This document shows positions 45,874-59,008 of a stretch of DNA of 64,000 bases, one piece after another. Source of the stretch: Cyprinodon diabolis (Eukaryota > Chordata > Actinopteri > Cyprinodontiformes > Cyprinodontidae). Position 1 is the first letter of the stretch; every line of letters begins with the position of its first letter. Made by a program: the position numbers and the translations under genes. The notes under the pieces are model-generated. The model was not told the origin of the DNA, did not search any database, and saw nothing but the letters and a program-made list of their open reading frames with translations. The stretch covers positions 372,001 to 436,000 of the forward strand of contig CM060065.1 of NCBI GenBank assembly GCA_030533445.1, in the 5' to 3' direction.

Positions 45874-48800
45874 AAGTAGATCAGACAGCTGATCCAGACG
45901 CTGCTGCCTGCGTCCTCACTAGAACTATAGAAAGTAGATCACAAAGCTGATCTAGAATTTCCTGCCTGCAACTTCACTAGAACTATAGAAATTAGATCAG
46001 ACAGCTGATCCAAACGCTGCTGCCTGCGTCCTCACTAGAACTATAGAAAGTAGATCAGACAGCTGATCCAGACGCTGCTGCCTGCGTCCTCACTAGAACT
46101 ATAGAAAGTAGATCAGACAGCCGCAGCTGATCCAGACATTGCTGCCTGTGTCCTCGCTAGAACTATAGAAAGTAGATCAGACAGCTGATTCAGACGCTGC
46201 TGCCTGCGTCCTCACTAGAACTATAGAAAGTAGATCAGACAGCTGATCCAGACGCTGCTGCCTGTGTCATCACTAGAACTATAGAAAGTAGATCAGACAG
46301 CTGATCCAGACGCTGCTGCCTGCTTCCTCACTAGAACTATAGAAAGTAGATCAGACAGCTGCAGCTCATCCAGATGCTGCCGCCCACGTCCTCACTAGAA
46401 CTATAGAAAGTAGATCAGACAGCTGATCCAGACGCTGCTGTCTGTGTCCTCACTAGAACGATTGAAAGTAGATCAGACAGCTGCACCTGATCCAGATGCT
46501 GCTGCCCACGTCCTTACTAGAACTATAGAAAGTAGATCAGAAAGCTGATCCAGATGCTGCTGCCTGCGTCCTCACTAGAACTCTAGAAAGTAGATCAGAC
46601 ATTTGATCCAGACGCTGCTGCCTGCATCCTCACTAGAACTATAGAAATTAGATCAGACAGCTGATCCAGACATTGCTGTCTGGGTCCTCACTAGAACTAT
46701 TGAAAGTAGATCAGACAGCTGATCCAGATGGTGCTGCCTGCGTCCTCACTAGAACTATAGAAAGTAGATCAGACAGCTGATCTAGACGCTGCTGTCTGCG
46801 TCCTCACTAGAACTATAGAAAGTAGATCAGACAGCTGATCCAGACGCTGCTGTCTGCGTCCTCACTAGAACTATAGTAAGTAGATCAGACAGCTGATCCA
46901 GATGCTGCTGCCTGCGTCCTCACTAGAACTTTAGAAAGTAGATCAGACAGCTGATCCAGACGCTGCTGCCTGCGTCCTCACTAGAACTATAGAAAGTAGA
47001 TCAGACAGCTGATCCAGACGCTGCCCCCTGCGTCCTCACTAGAACTATAGAAAGAAGATCAGACATCTGATCCAGACGCTGCTGCCTGCATCCTCACTAG
47101 AACTAAAGAAAGTAGATCAGACAGCTGCAGCTGATCCAGATGCTGCTGTCTGCATCCTCACTAGAACTAAAGAAAGTAGATCAGACAACTGATCCAGATG
47201 CTGCTGCCTGCGCCCTCACTAGAACTATAGGAAGTAGATCAGAAAACTTATCCAGATGCTGCTGCCTGCGCCCTCACTACAACTATTGAAAGTAGATCAG
47301 ACAGCTGATCCAGATGCTGCTGCCTGCGTCCTCACTAGAACTATAGAAAGTAGATCAGACAGCTTATCTAGACGCTGCTGTCTGCGTTCTCACTAGAAAT
47401 ATAGAAAGTAGATCAGACAGCTGATCCAGACGCTGCTGCCTGCGTCCTCACTAGAACTATAGTAAGTAGATCAGAAAGCTGATCCAGATGCTGCTGCCTG
47501 CGTCCTCACTAAAACTTTAGAAAGTAGATCAGACAGCTGATCCAGACGCTGCTGCCTGCGTCCTCACTAGAACTATAGAAAGTAGATCAGACATCTGATC
47601 CAGACGCTGCTGCCTGTGTCCTCACTAGAACTATAGTAAGTAGATCAGAAAGCTGATCCAGATGCTGCTGCCTGCGTCCTCACTAGAACTTTAGAAAGTA
47701 GATCAGACAGCTGATCCAGACGCTGCTGCCTGCGTCCTCACTAGAACTATAGAAAGTAGATCAGACATCTGATCCAGACGCTGCTGCCTGCATCCTCACT
47801 AGAACTAAAGAAAGTAGATCAGACAGCTGAAGCTGATCCAGATGCTGCTGTCTGCATCCTCACTAGAACTATAGAAAGTAGATCAGACAGCTGATCCAGA
47901 CGCTGCCGCCTGCGTCCTCACTGGAACTATAGAAAGTAGATCAAACAGCTGCAGCTGATCCAGATGCTGCTGTCTGCATCCTCACTAGAACTATAGAAAG
48001 TAGATCAAACAGCTGATCCAGACGCTGCTGTTTGCGTCCTCACTAGAACTATTGAAAGTAGGTCAGACAGCTGCAGCTAATCCAGATGCTGCTGCCTGCG
48101 TCCTCACTAGAACTATTGAAAGTAGATCAGACATCTGATCCAGACGCTGCTGCCTGCATCCTCACTAGAACTAAAGAAAGTAGATTAGACAGCTGATCCA
48201 GATGCTGCTGTCTGTGTACTCACTAGAACTATAGAAAGTAGATCAGACATTTGATCCAGACGCTGCTGCCTGCATCCTCACTAGAACTATAGAAATTAGA
48301 TCAGACAGCTGATCCAGACACTGCTGTCTGGGTCCTCACTAGAACTATAGAAAGTAGATCAGACAGCTGATCCAGACGCTGCTGCCTGCATCCTCACTAG
48401 AACTATAGAAAGTAGATCAGAAAACTGATCCAGATGCTGCTGCCTGCGCCCTCACTAGAACTATTGAAAGTAGATCAGACAGCTGATCCAGATGCTGCTG
48501 CTTGCGTCCTCACTAGAACTATAGAAAGTAGATCAGACAGCTGATCCAGATGCTGCTGCCTGCATCCTCACTAGAACTAAGGAAAGTAGATTAGACAGCT
48601 GATCCAGATTCTGCTGTCTGCGTCCTCACTAGAACTATAGAAAGTAGATCAGACATTTGATCCAGACGCTGCTGCCTGCATCCTCACTATAACTATAGAA
48701 ATTAGATCAGACAGCTGATCCAGATACTGCTGTCTGGGTCCTCACTAGAACTATAGAAAGTAGATCAGACAGCTGATCCAGACGCCGCTGCCTGCATCCT

Positions 48801-50330
48801 CACTAGAACTATAGAAAGTAGATCAGACAGTTGATCCAGATGCTGCTGCCTGCGCCCTCAATAGAACTATTGAAAGTACATCAGACAGCTGCAGCTGATC
48901 CAGATCCTGCTACCCACTTCCTCACTAGAGCTATAGAAATTAGATAAGATACCTTCAGCTGATCCAGATTCTGCTGTCTGCGTCCTCACTAGAACTATAG
49001 AAAGTAGATCAGACAGCTGATCCAGACGCTGCTGCGTGCGTCCTCACTAGAACCATAGAAAGTAGATCAGACAGCTGCAGCTGATCCAGACATTGCTGCC
49101 TGTGTCCTCGCTAGAACTATAGAAAGTAGATCAGACAGCTGATCCAGAGGCTGCTGCCTGCATCCTCACTAGAACTATAGAAAGTAGATCAGACAGCTGA
49201 TCCAGACGCTGCTGCCTGCATCCTCACTAGAACTATAGAAAGTAGATCACAAAGCTGATCTAGACTTTCCTGCCTGCAACTTCACTAGAACTATAGAAAT
49301 TAGATCAGACAGCTGATCCAGACGCTGCTGCCTGCGTCCTCACTAGAACTATAGAAAGTAGATCAGACAGCTGATCCAGACGCTGCTGCCTGCGTCCTCA
49401 CTAGAACTATAGAAAGTAGATCAGACAGCCGTAGCTGATCCAGACATTGCTGCCTGTGTCCTCGCTAGAACTATAGAAAGTAGATCAGACAGCTGATTCA
49501 GACGCTGGTGCCTGCGTCCTCACTAGAACTATAGAAAGTAGATCAGACAGCTGATCCAGACGCTGCTTCCTGTGTCCTCACTAGAACTATAGAAAGTAGA
49601 TCAGACAGCTGATCCAGACGCTGCCTGCTTCCTCACTAGAACTATAGAAAGTGGATCAGACAGCTGCAGCTCATCCAGATGCTGCCGCCCACGTCCTCAC
49701 TAGAACTATAGAAAGTAGATCAGACAGCTGATCCAGACGCTGCTGTCTGTGTCCTCACTAGAACGATTGAAAGTAGATCAGACAGCTGCACCTGATCCAG
49801 AGCTGCTGCCCACGTCCTTACTAGAACTATAGAAAGTAGATCAGACAGCTGATCCAGATGCTGCTGCCTGCGTCCTCACTAGAACTATAGAAAGTAGATC
49901 AGACAACTGATCCAGATGCTGCTGCCTCCGCCCTCACTAGAACTATAGGAAGTAGATCAGACAACTGATCCAGATGCTGCTGCCAGCGCCCTCACTAGAA
50001 CTATAGGAAGTAGATCAGAAAACTGATCCAGATGCTGCGGCCTGCGCCCTCACTAGAACTATAGAAAGTAGATCAGACAGATGATCCAGACGCTGCTGTC
50101 TGCGATCACTAGAACTATTGAAAGTAGATCAGACATCTGATCCAGACGCTGCTGCCTGCATCCTCACTAGAACAAAAGAAAGTAGATTAGACAGCTGATC
50201 CAGATGCTGCTGTCTGCGTCCTCACTAGAACTATAGAAAGTAGATCAGACATTTGATCCAGGCGCTGCTGCCTGCATCCTCACTAGAACTATAGAAATTA
50301 GATCAGACAGCTGATCCAGACACTGCTGTC
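45874..50330. repeat. Right copy of the 4.4-kb segment
   Basis: Sister of 430-4,888. Extra here: one 58-bp monomer near 46,990 carrying gctgccccctg. Missing here: one 64-bp monomer near 50,055. Single-base differences include gctgccgcccacg near 49,682 against gctgccgcccttg near 4,180. Its last part, from 49,045, is also the start of the 4.5-kb unit repeated downstream, so that stretch exists at least three times in the window plus a fragment at 53,582. Confidence 0.9.
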
Positions 50331-53300
50331 TGGTTCCTCACTAGAACTATAGAAAGTAGATCAGACAGCTGATCCAGACGCTGCTGCCAGCATCCTCACT
50401 AGAACTATAGAAAGTAGATCAGGCAGCTGATCCAGACGCTACTACCTGCGTCCTCACTAGAACTATAGAAAGTAGATCAGAGAGCTGCTTCTGATCCAGA
50501 TGCTGCTGCCTGCGTCCTCACTAGAACTATAGAAAGTAGAGCAGACAGCTGCAGCTCATCCAGATGCGTCTGCCCACGTCCTCACTAGAACTATAGAAAG
50601 TAGAGCAGACAGCTGATCCAGATGCTGCTGCCTGCGTCCTCACTAGAACTACAGAAAGTAGATCAGACAACTGATCCAGATGCTGCTGCCTGCGCCCTCA
50701 CTAGAACTATAGGAAGTAGATCAGAGAACTGATCCAGATGCTGCTGCCTGCGCCCTCACTAGAACTATTGAAAGTAGATCAGACAGCTGATCCAGATGCT
50801 GCTGCCTGCGTCCTCACTAGAACTATAGAAAGTAGATCAGACAGCTGATCCAGATGCTGCTGCCTGCATCCTCACTAAAACTAAAGAAAGTAGATTAGAC
50901 AGCTGATCCAGATGCTGCTGTCTGCGTCCTCACTAGAACTATAGAAAGTAGATCAGACATTTAATCCAGACGCTGCTGCCTGCGTCCTCACTAGAACTAT
51001 AGAAAGTAGATCAGACATCTGATCCAGACGTTGCTGCCTGCATCCTCACTAGAACTATAGAAAGTAGATCAGACAGTTGATCCAGACGCTGCTCTCTGCA
51101 TCCTCACTAGAACTATAGAAAGTAGATCAGACAGCTGCAGCTGATCCAGACGCTGCTGCCTGCATCCTCACTAGAACTATAGAAAGTAGATCAGACAGTT
51201 GATCCAGATGCTGCTGCCTGCATCCTCACTAGAACTAAAGAAAGTAGATTAGACAGCTGATCCAGATGCTGCTGTCTGCGTCCTCACTAGAACTATAGAA
51301 AGTAGATCAGACATTTGATCCAGACGCTGCTGCCTGCATCCTCACTAGAACTATAGAAATTAGATCAGACAGCTGATCCAGACACTGCTGTCTGGTTCCT
51401 CACTAGAACTATAGAAAGTAGATCAGACAGCTGATCCAGACGCTGCTGCCTGCATCCTCACTAGAACTATAGAAAGTAGATCAGACAGCTGATCTAGACG
51501 CTGCTGCCTGCGTCCTCACTAGAACTATAGAAAGTAGATCAGACAGCTGATCCAGCCGCTGCTACCTGTGTCCTCACTAGAACTAAAGAAAGTAGATCAG
51601 ACAGCTGATCCAGACGCTACTGCCTGCGTCCTCACTAGAACTATAGAAAGTAGATCAGACAGCTGCTGCTGATCCAGATGCTGCTGCCTGCGTCCTCACT
51701 AGAACTATAGAAAGTAGATCAGACAGCTGCAGCTCATCCAGATGCGTCTGCCCACGTCCTCAGTAGAACTATAGAAAGTAGAGCAGACAGCTTATCCAGA
51801 TGCTGCTGCCTGCGTCCTCACTAGAACTACAGAAAGTAGATCAGACAACTGATCCAGATGCTGCTGCCTGAGCCCTCACTAGAACTATAGGAAGTAGATC
51901 AGAAAACTGATCCAGATGCTGCTAACTGCGCCCTCACTAGAACTATTGAAAGTAGATCAGACATCTGATCCAGACGCTGCTGCCTGCATCCTCACTAGAA
52001 CTAAAGAAAGTAGATTAGACAGCTGATCCAGATGCTTCTGTCTGCATCCTTACTAGAACTATAGAAAGTAGATCAGACATTTGATCCATACGCAGCTGCC
52101 TGCATCCTCACTAGAACTATAGAAATTAGATCAGACAGCGGATCCAGACACTGCTGTCGGGGTCCTCACTAGAACTATAGAAAGTAGATCAGACAGCTGA
52201 TCCAGACGCTGCTGCCTGCGTCCTCACTAGAACTATAGAAAGTAGATCAGACATCTGATCCAGACGCTGCTGCCTGCATCCTCACTAGAACTATAGAAAG
52301 TAGATCAGACAGTTGATCAAGACGCTGCTCTCTGCATCCTCACTAGAACTCTAGAAAGTAGATCAGACAGCTGATCCAGATGCTGCTGCCTGCATCCTCA
52401 CTAGAACTAAAGGAAGTAGATTAGACAGCTGATCCAGATGCTGCTGTCTGCGTCCTCACTAGAACTATAGAAAGTAGATCAGACATTTGATCCAGACGCT
52501 GCTGCCTGCATCCTCACTAGAACTATAGAAATTAGATCAGACAGCTGATCCAGACATTGCTGTCTGGGTCCTCACTAGAACTATTGAAAGTAGATCAGAC
52601 AGCTGATCCAGATGCTGCTGCCTGCGTCCTCACTAGAACTATAGAAAGTAGATCAGACAGCTGATCCAGACGCTGCTGCCTGCGTCCTCACTAGAACTAT
52701 AGAAAGTAGATCAGACAGCTTATCCAGACGCTGCCCCCTGCGTCCTCACCAGAACTATAGAAAGAAGATCAGACATCTGATCCAGACGCTGCTGCCTGCA
52801 TCCTCACTAGAACTAAAGAAAGTAGATCAGACAGCTGCAGCTGATCCAGATGCTGCTGTCTGCATCCTCACTAGAACTATAGAAAGTAGATCAGACAACT
52901 GATCCAGATGCTGCTGCCTGAGCCCTCACTAGAACTATAGGAAGTAGATCAGAAAACTGATCCAGATGCTGCTGCCTGCGCCCTCACTAGAACTATTGAA
53001 AGTAGATCAGACAGCTGATCCAGATGCTGCTGCCTGCGTCCTCACTAGAACTATAGAAAGTAGATCAGACAGCTTATCTAGACGCTGCTGTCTGCGTTCT
53101 CACTAGAACTATAGAAAGTAGATCAGACAGCTGATCCAGACGCTGCTGCCTGCGTCCTCACTAGAACTATAGTAAGTAGATCAGACAGCTGATCCAGATG
53201 CTTCTGCCTGCGTCCTCACTAGAACTTTAGAAAGTAGATCAGACAGCTGATCCAGACGCTGCTGCCTGCGTCCTCACTAGAACTATAGAAAGTAGATCAG

Positions 53301-53585
53301 ACATCTGATCCTGACGCTGCTGCCTGCATCCTCACTAGAACTAAAGAAAGTAGATCAGACAGCTGCAGCTGATCCAGATGCTGCTGTCTGCATCCTCACT
53401 AGAACTATAGAAAGTAGATCATACAGCTGATCCAGACGCTGCCGCCTGCGTCCTCACTAGAACTATAGAAAGTAGATCAGACAGCTGCAGCTGATCCAGA
53501 TGCTGCTGTCTGCATCCTCACTAGAACTATAGAAAGTAGATCAGACAACTGATCCAGATGCTGCTGCCTGAGCCCTCACTAGAAC
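49045..53585. repeat. 4.53-kb higher-order unit, first copy
   Basis: Starting at agaaccatag (49050), this unit matches the sequence from 53,582 (offset 4,532) for about 660 bp and, completely, 54,410-59,008 (offset 5,365, then 5,423). Shared rare variants include ccgtagctg (49429 and 54794), tgcgatcac (50101 and 55466), gctgtcggggtcc (52153 and 57518) and gatcatacag (53418 and 58841). The offset change of 58 bp is one extra monomer near 57,590 in the second copy. Differences noticed are minor, such as gatctagacg near 51,491 against gatctatacg near 56,857. Confidence 0.9.
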
Positions 53586-55066
53586 CATAGAAAGTAGATC
53601 AGACAGCTGCAGCTGATCCAGACATTGCTGCCTGTGTCCTCGCTAGAACTATAGAAAGTAGATCAGACAGCTGATCCAGAGGCTGCTGCCTGCATCCTCA
53701 CTAGAACTATAGAAAGTAGATCAGACAGCTGATCCAGACGCTGCTGCCTGCATCCTCACTAGAACTATAGAAAGTAGATCACAAAGCTGATCTAGACTTT
53801 CCTGCCTGCAACTTCACTAGAACTATAGAAATTAGATCAGACAGCTGATCCAGACGCTGCTGCCTGCGTCCTCACTAGAACTATAGAAAGTAGATCAGAC
53901 AGCTGATCCAGACGCTGCTGCCTGCGTCCTCACTAGAACTATAGAAAGTAGATCAGACAGCCGTAGCTGATCCAGACATTGCTGCCTGTGTCCTCGCTAG
54001 AACTATAGAAAGTAGATCAGACAGCTGATTCAGACGCTGGTGCCTGCGTCCTCACTAGAACTATAGAAAGTAGATCAGACAGCTGATCCAGACGCTGCTT
54101 CCTGTGTCCTCACTAGAACTATAGAAAGTAGATCAGACAGCTGATCCAGACGCTGCCTGCTTCCTCACTAGAACTATAGAAAGTGGATCAGACAGCTGCA
54201 GCTCATCCAGATGCTGCCGCCCACGTCCTCACTAGAACTATAGAAAGTAGATCATACAGCTGATCCAGACGCTGCCGCCTGCGTCCTCACTAGAACTATA
54301 GAAAGTAGATCAGACAGCTGCAGCTGATAAAGATGCTGCTGTCTGCATCCTCACTAGAACTATAGAAAGTAGATCAGACAACTGATCCAGATGCTGCTGC
54401 CTGAGCCCTCACTAGAACCATAGAAAGTAGATCAGACAGCTGCAGCTGATCCAGACATTGCTGCCTGTGTCCTCGCTAGAACTATAGAAAGTAGATCAGA
54501 CAGCTGATCCAGAGGCTGCTGCCTGCATCCTCACTAGAACTATAGAAAGTAGATCAGACAGCTGATCCAGACGCTGCTGCCTGCATCCTCACTAGAACTA
54601 TAGAAAGTAGATCACAAAGCTGATCTAGACTTTCCTGCCTGCAACTTCACTAGAACTATAGAAATTAGATCAGACAGCTGATCCAGACGCTGCTGCCTGC
54701 GTCCTCACTAGAACTATAGAAAGTAGATCAGACAGCTGATCCAGACGCTGCTGCCTGCGTCCTCACTAGAACTATAGAAAGTAGATCAGACAGCCGTAGC
54801 TGATCCAGACATTGCTGCCTGTGTCCTCGCTAGAACTATAGAAAGTAGATCAGACAGCTGATTCAGACGCTGGTGCCTGCGTCCTCACTAGAACTATAGA
54901 AAGTAGATCAGACAGCTGATCCAGACGCTGCTTCCTGTGTCCTCACTAGAACTATAGAAAGTAGATCAGACAGCTGATCCAGACGCTGCCTGCTTCCTCA
55001 CTAGAACTATAGAAAGTGGATCAGACAGCTGCAGCTCATCCAGATGCTGCCGCCCACGTCCTCACT
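53401..55066. repeat. 833-bp tandem duplication
   Basis: Two adjacent copies, 53,401-54,233 and 54,234-55,066. Paired markers: atacagctg (53421 and 54254), gaaccatag (53582 and 54415), gatcac (53777 and 54610). Each copy is made of the last ~181 bp of the 4.5-kb unit and its first ~652 bp, so the duplication straddles the junction of two larger units. One difference noticed is gctgataaag near 54,325 against gctgatccag near 53,492. The length fits ten 58-mers plus four 64-mers minus 3 bp, the loss being in gacgctgcctgcttcc. Confidence 0.92.
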
Positions 55067-58000
55067 AGAACTATAGAAAGTAGATCAGACAGCTGATCCA
55101 GACGCTGCTGTCTGTGTCCTCACTAGAACGATTGAAAGTAGATCAGACAGCTGCACCTGATCCAGAGCTGCTGCCCACGTCCTTACTAGAACTATAGAAA
55201 GTAGATCAGACAGCTGATCCAGATGCTGCTGCCTGCGTCCTCACTAGAACTATAGAAAGTAGATCAGACAACTGATCCAGATGCTGCTGCCTCCGCCCTC
55301 ACTAGAACTATAGGAAGTAGATCAGACAACTGATCCAGATGCTGCTGCCAGCGCCCTCACTAGAACTATAGGAAGTAGATCAGAAAACTGATCCAGATGC
55401 TGCGGCCTGCGCCCTCACTAGAACTATAGAAAGTAGATCAGACAGATGATCCAGACGCTGCTGTCTGCGATCACTAGAACTATTGAAAGTAGATCAGACA
55501 TCTGATCCAGACGCTGCTGCCTGCATCCTCACTAGAACAAAAGAAAGTAGATTAGACAGCTGATCCAGATGCTGCTGTCTGCGTCCTCACTAGAACTATA
55601 GAAAGTAGATCAGACATTTGATCCAGGCGCTGCTGCCTGCATCCTCACTAGAACTATAGAAATTAGATCAGACAGCTGATCCAGACACTGCTGTCTGGTT
55701 CCTCACTAGAACTATAGAAAGTAGATCAGACAGCTGATCCAGACGCTGCTGCCAGCATCCTCACTAGAACTATAGAAAGTAGATCAGGCAGCTGATCCAG
55801 ACGCTACTACCTGCGTCCTCACTAGAACTATAGAAAGTAGATCAGAGAGCTGCTTCTGATCCAGATGCTGCTGCCTGCGTCCTCACTAGAACTATAGAAA
55901 GTAGAGCAGACAGCTGCAGCTCATCCAGATGCGTCTGCCCACGTCCTCACTAGAACTATAGAAAGTAGAGCAGACAGCTGATCCAGATGCTGCTGCCTGC
56001 GTCCTCACTAGAACTACAGAAAGTAGATCAGACAACTGATCCAGATGCTGCTGCCTGCGCCCTCACTAGAACTATAGGAAGTAGATCAGAGAACTGATCC
56101 AGATGCTGCTGCCTGCGCCCTCACTAGAACTATTGAAAGTAGATCAGACAGCTGATCCAGATGCTGCTGCCTGCGTCCTCACTAGAACTATAGAAAGTAG
56201 ATCAGACAGCTGATCCAGATGCTGCTGCCTGCATCCTCACTAAAACTAAAGAAAGTAGATTAGACAGCTGATCCAGATGCTGCTGTCTGCGTCCTCACTA
56301 GAACTATAGAAAGTAGATCAGACATTTAATCCAGACGCTGCTGCCTGCGTCCTCACTAGAACTATAGAAAGTAGATCAGACATCTGATCCAGACGTTGCT
56401 GCCTGCATCCTCACTAGAACTATAGAAAGTAGATCAGACAGTTGATCCAGACGCTGCTCTCTGCATCCTCACTAGAACTATAGAAAGTAGATCAGACAGC
56501 TGCAGCTGATCCAGACGCTGCTGCCTGCATCCTCACTAGAACTATAGAAAGTAGATCAGACAGTTGATCCAGATGCTGCTGCCTGCATCCTCACTAGAAC
56601 TAAAGAAAGTAGATTAGACAGCTGATCCAGATGCTGCTGTCTGCGTCCTCACTAGAACTATAGAAAGTAGATCAGACATTTGATCCAGACGCTGCTGCCT
56701 GCATCCTCACTAGAACTATAGAAATTAGATCAGACAGCTGATCCAGACACTGCTGTCTGGTTCCTCACTAGAACTATAGAAAGTAGATCAGACAGCTGAT
56801 CCAGACGCTGCTGCCTGCATCCTCACTAGAACTATAGAAAGTAGATCAGACAGCTGATCTATACGCTGCTGCCTGCGTCCTCACTAGAACTATAGAAAGT
56901 AGATCAGACAGCTGATCCAGCCGCTGCTACCTGTGTCCTCACTAGAACTAAAGAAAGTAGATCAGACAGCTGATCCAGACGCTACTGCCTGCGTCCTCAC
57001 TAGAACTATAGAAAGTAGATCAGACAGCTGCTGCTGATCCAGATGCTGCTGCCTGCGTCCTCACTAGAACTATAGAAAGTAGATCAGACAGCTGCAGCTC
57101 ATCCAGATGCGTCTGCCCACGTCCTCACTAGAACTATAGAAAGTAGAGCAGACAGCTTATCCAGATGCTGCTGCCTGCGTCCTCACTAGAACTACAGAAA
57201 GTAGATCAGACAACTGATCCAGATGCTGCTGCCTGAGCCCTCACTAGAACTATAGGAAGTAGATCAGAAAACTGATCCAGATGCTGCTAACTGCGCCCTC
57301 ACTAGAACTATTGAAAGTAGATCAGACATCTGATCCAGACGCTGCTGCCTGCATCCTCACTAGAACTAAAGAAAGTAGATTAGACAGCTGATCCAGATGC
57401 TTCTGTCTGCATCCTTACTAGAACTATAGAAAGTAGATCAGACATTTGATCCATACGCAGCTGCCTGCATCCTCACTAGAACTATAGAAATTAGATCAGA
57501 CAGCGGATCCAGACACTGCTGTCGGGGTCCTCACTAGAACTATAGAAAGTAGATCAGACAGCTGATCCAGACGCTGCTGCCTGCATCCTCACTAGAACTA
57601 TAGAAAGTAGATCAGACAGCTGATCCAGACGCTGCTGCCTGCGTCCTCACTAGAACTATAGAAAGTAGATCAGACATCTGATCCAGACGCTGCTGCCTGC
57701 ATCCTCACTAGAACTATAGAAAGTAGATCAGACAGTTGATCAAGACGCTGCTCTCTGCATCCTCACTAGAACTCTAGAAAGTAGATCAGACAGCTGATCC
57801 AGATGCTGCTGCCTGCATCCTCACTAGAACTAAAGGAAGTAGATTAGACAGCTGATCCAGATGCTGCTGTCTGCGTCCTCACTAGAACTATAGAAAGTAG
57901 ATCAGACATTTGATCCAGACGCTGCTGCCTGCATCCTCACTAGAACTATAGAAATTAGATCAGACAGCTGATCCAGACATTGCTGTCTGGGTCCTCACTA

Positions 58001-59008
58001 GAACTATTGAAAGTAGATCAGACAGCTGATCCAGATGCTGCTGCCTGCGTCCTCACTAGAACTATAGAAAGTAGATCAGACAGCTGATCCAGACGCTGCT
58101 GCCTGCGTCCTCACTAGAACTATAGAAAGTAGATCAGACAGCTTATCCAGACGCTGCCCCCTGCGTCCTCACCAGAACTATAGAAAGAAGATCAGACATC
58201 TGATCCAGACGCTGCTGCCTGCATCCTCACTAGAACTAAAGAAAGTAGATCAGACAGCTGCAGCTGATCCAGATGCTGCTGTCTGCATCCTCACTAGAAC
58301 TATAGAAAGTAGATCAGACAACTGATCCAGATGCTGCTGCCTGAGCCCTCACTAGAACTATAGGAAGTAGATCAGAAAACTGATCCAGATGCTGCTGCCT
58401 GCGCCCTCACTAGAACTATTGAAAGTAGATCAGACAGCTGATCCAGATGCTGCTGCCTGCGTCCTCACTAGAACTATAGAAAGTAGATCAGACAGCTTAT
58501 CTAGACGCTGCTGTCTGCGTTCTCACTAGAACTATAGAAAGTAGATCAGACAGCTGATCCAGACGCTGCTGCCTGCGTCCTCACTAGAACTATAGTAAGT
58601 AGATCAGACAGCTGATCCAGATGCTTCTGCCTGCGTCCTCACTAGAACTTTAGAAAGTAGATCAGACAGCTGATCCAGACGCTGCTGCCTGCGTCCTCAC
58701 TAGAACTATAGAAAGTAGATCAGACATCTGATCCTGACGCTGCTGCCTGCATCCTCACTAGAACTAAAGAAAGTAGATCAGACAGCTGCAGCTGATCCAG
58801 ATGCTGCTGTCTGCATCCTCACTAGAACTATAGAAAGTAGATCATACAGCTGATCCAGACGCTGCCGCCTGCGTCCTCACTAGAACTATAGAAAGTAGAT
58901 CAGACAGCTGCAGCTGATCCAGATGCTGCTGTCTGCATCCTCACTAGAACTATAGAAAGTAGATCAGACAACTGATCCAGATGCTGCTGCCTGAGCCCTC
59001 ACTAGAAC
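54410..59008. repeat. 4.59-kb higher-order unit, second copy
   Basis: Second complete copy of the 49,045-53,585 unit, one monomer longer (an added 58-mer near 57,590). It includes another copy of the gagcag cassette (about 55,906, 55,965 and 57,143) inside a different surrounding order from that of the 18.8-44 kb domain. It ends where this copy reads agaactataggaag (about 59,004) and the first reads agaaccatag. Confidence 0.9.
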
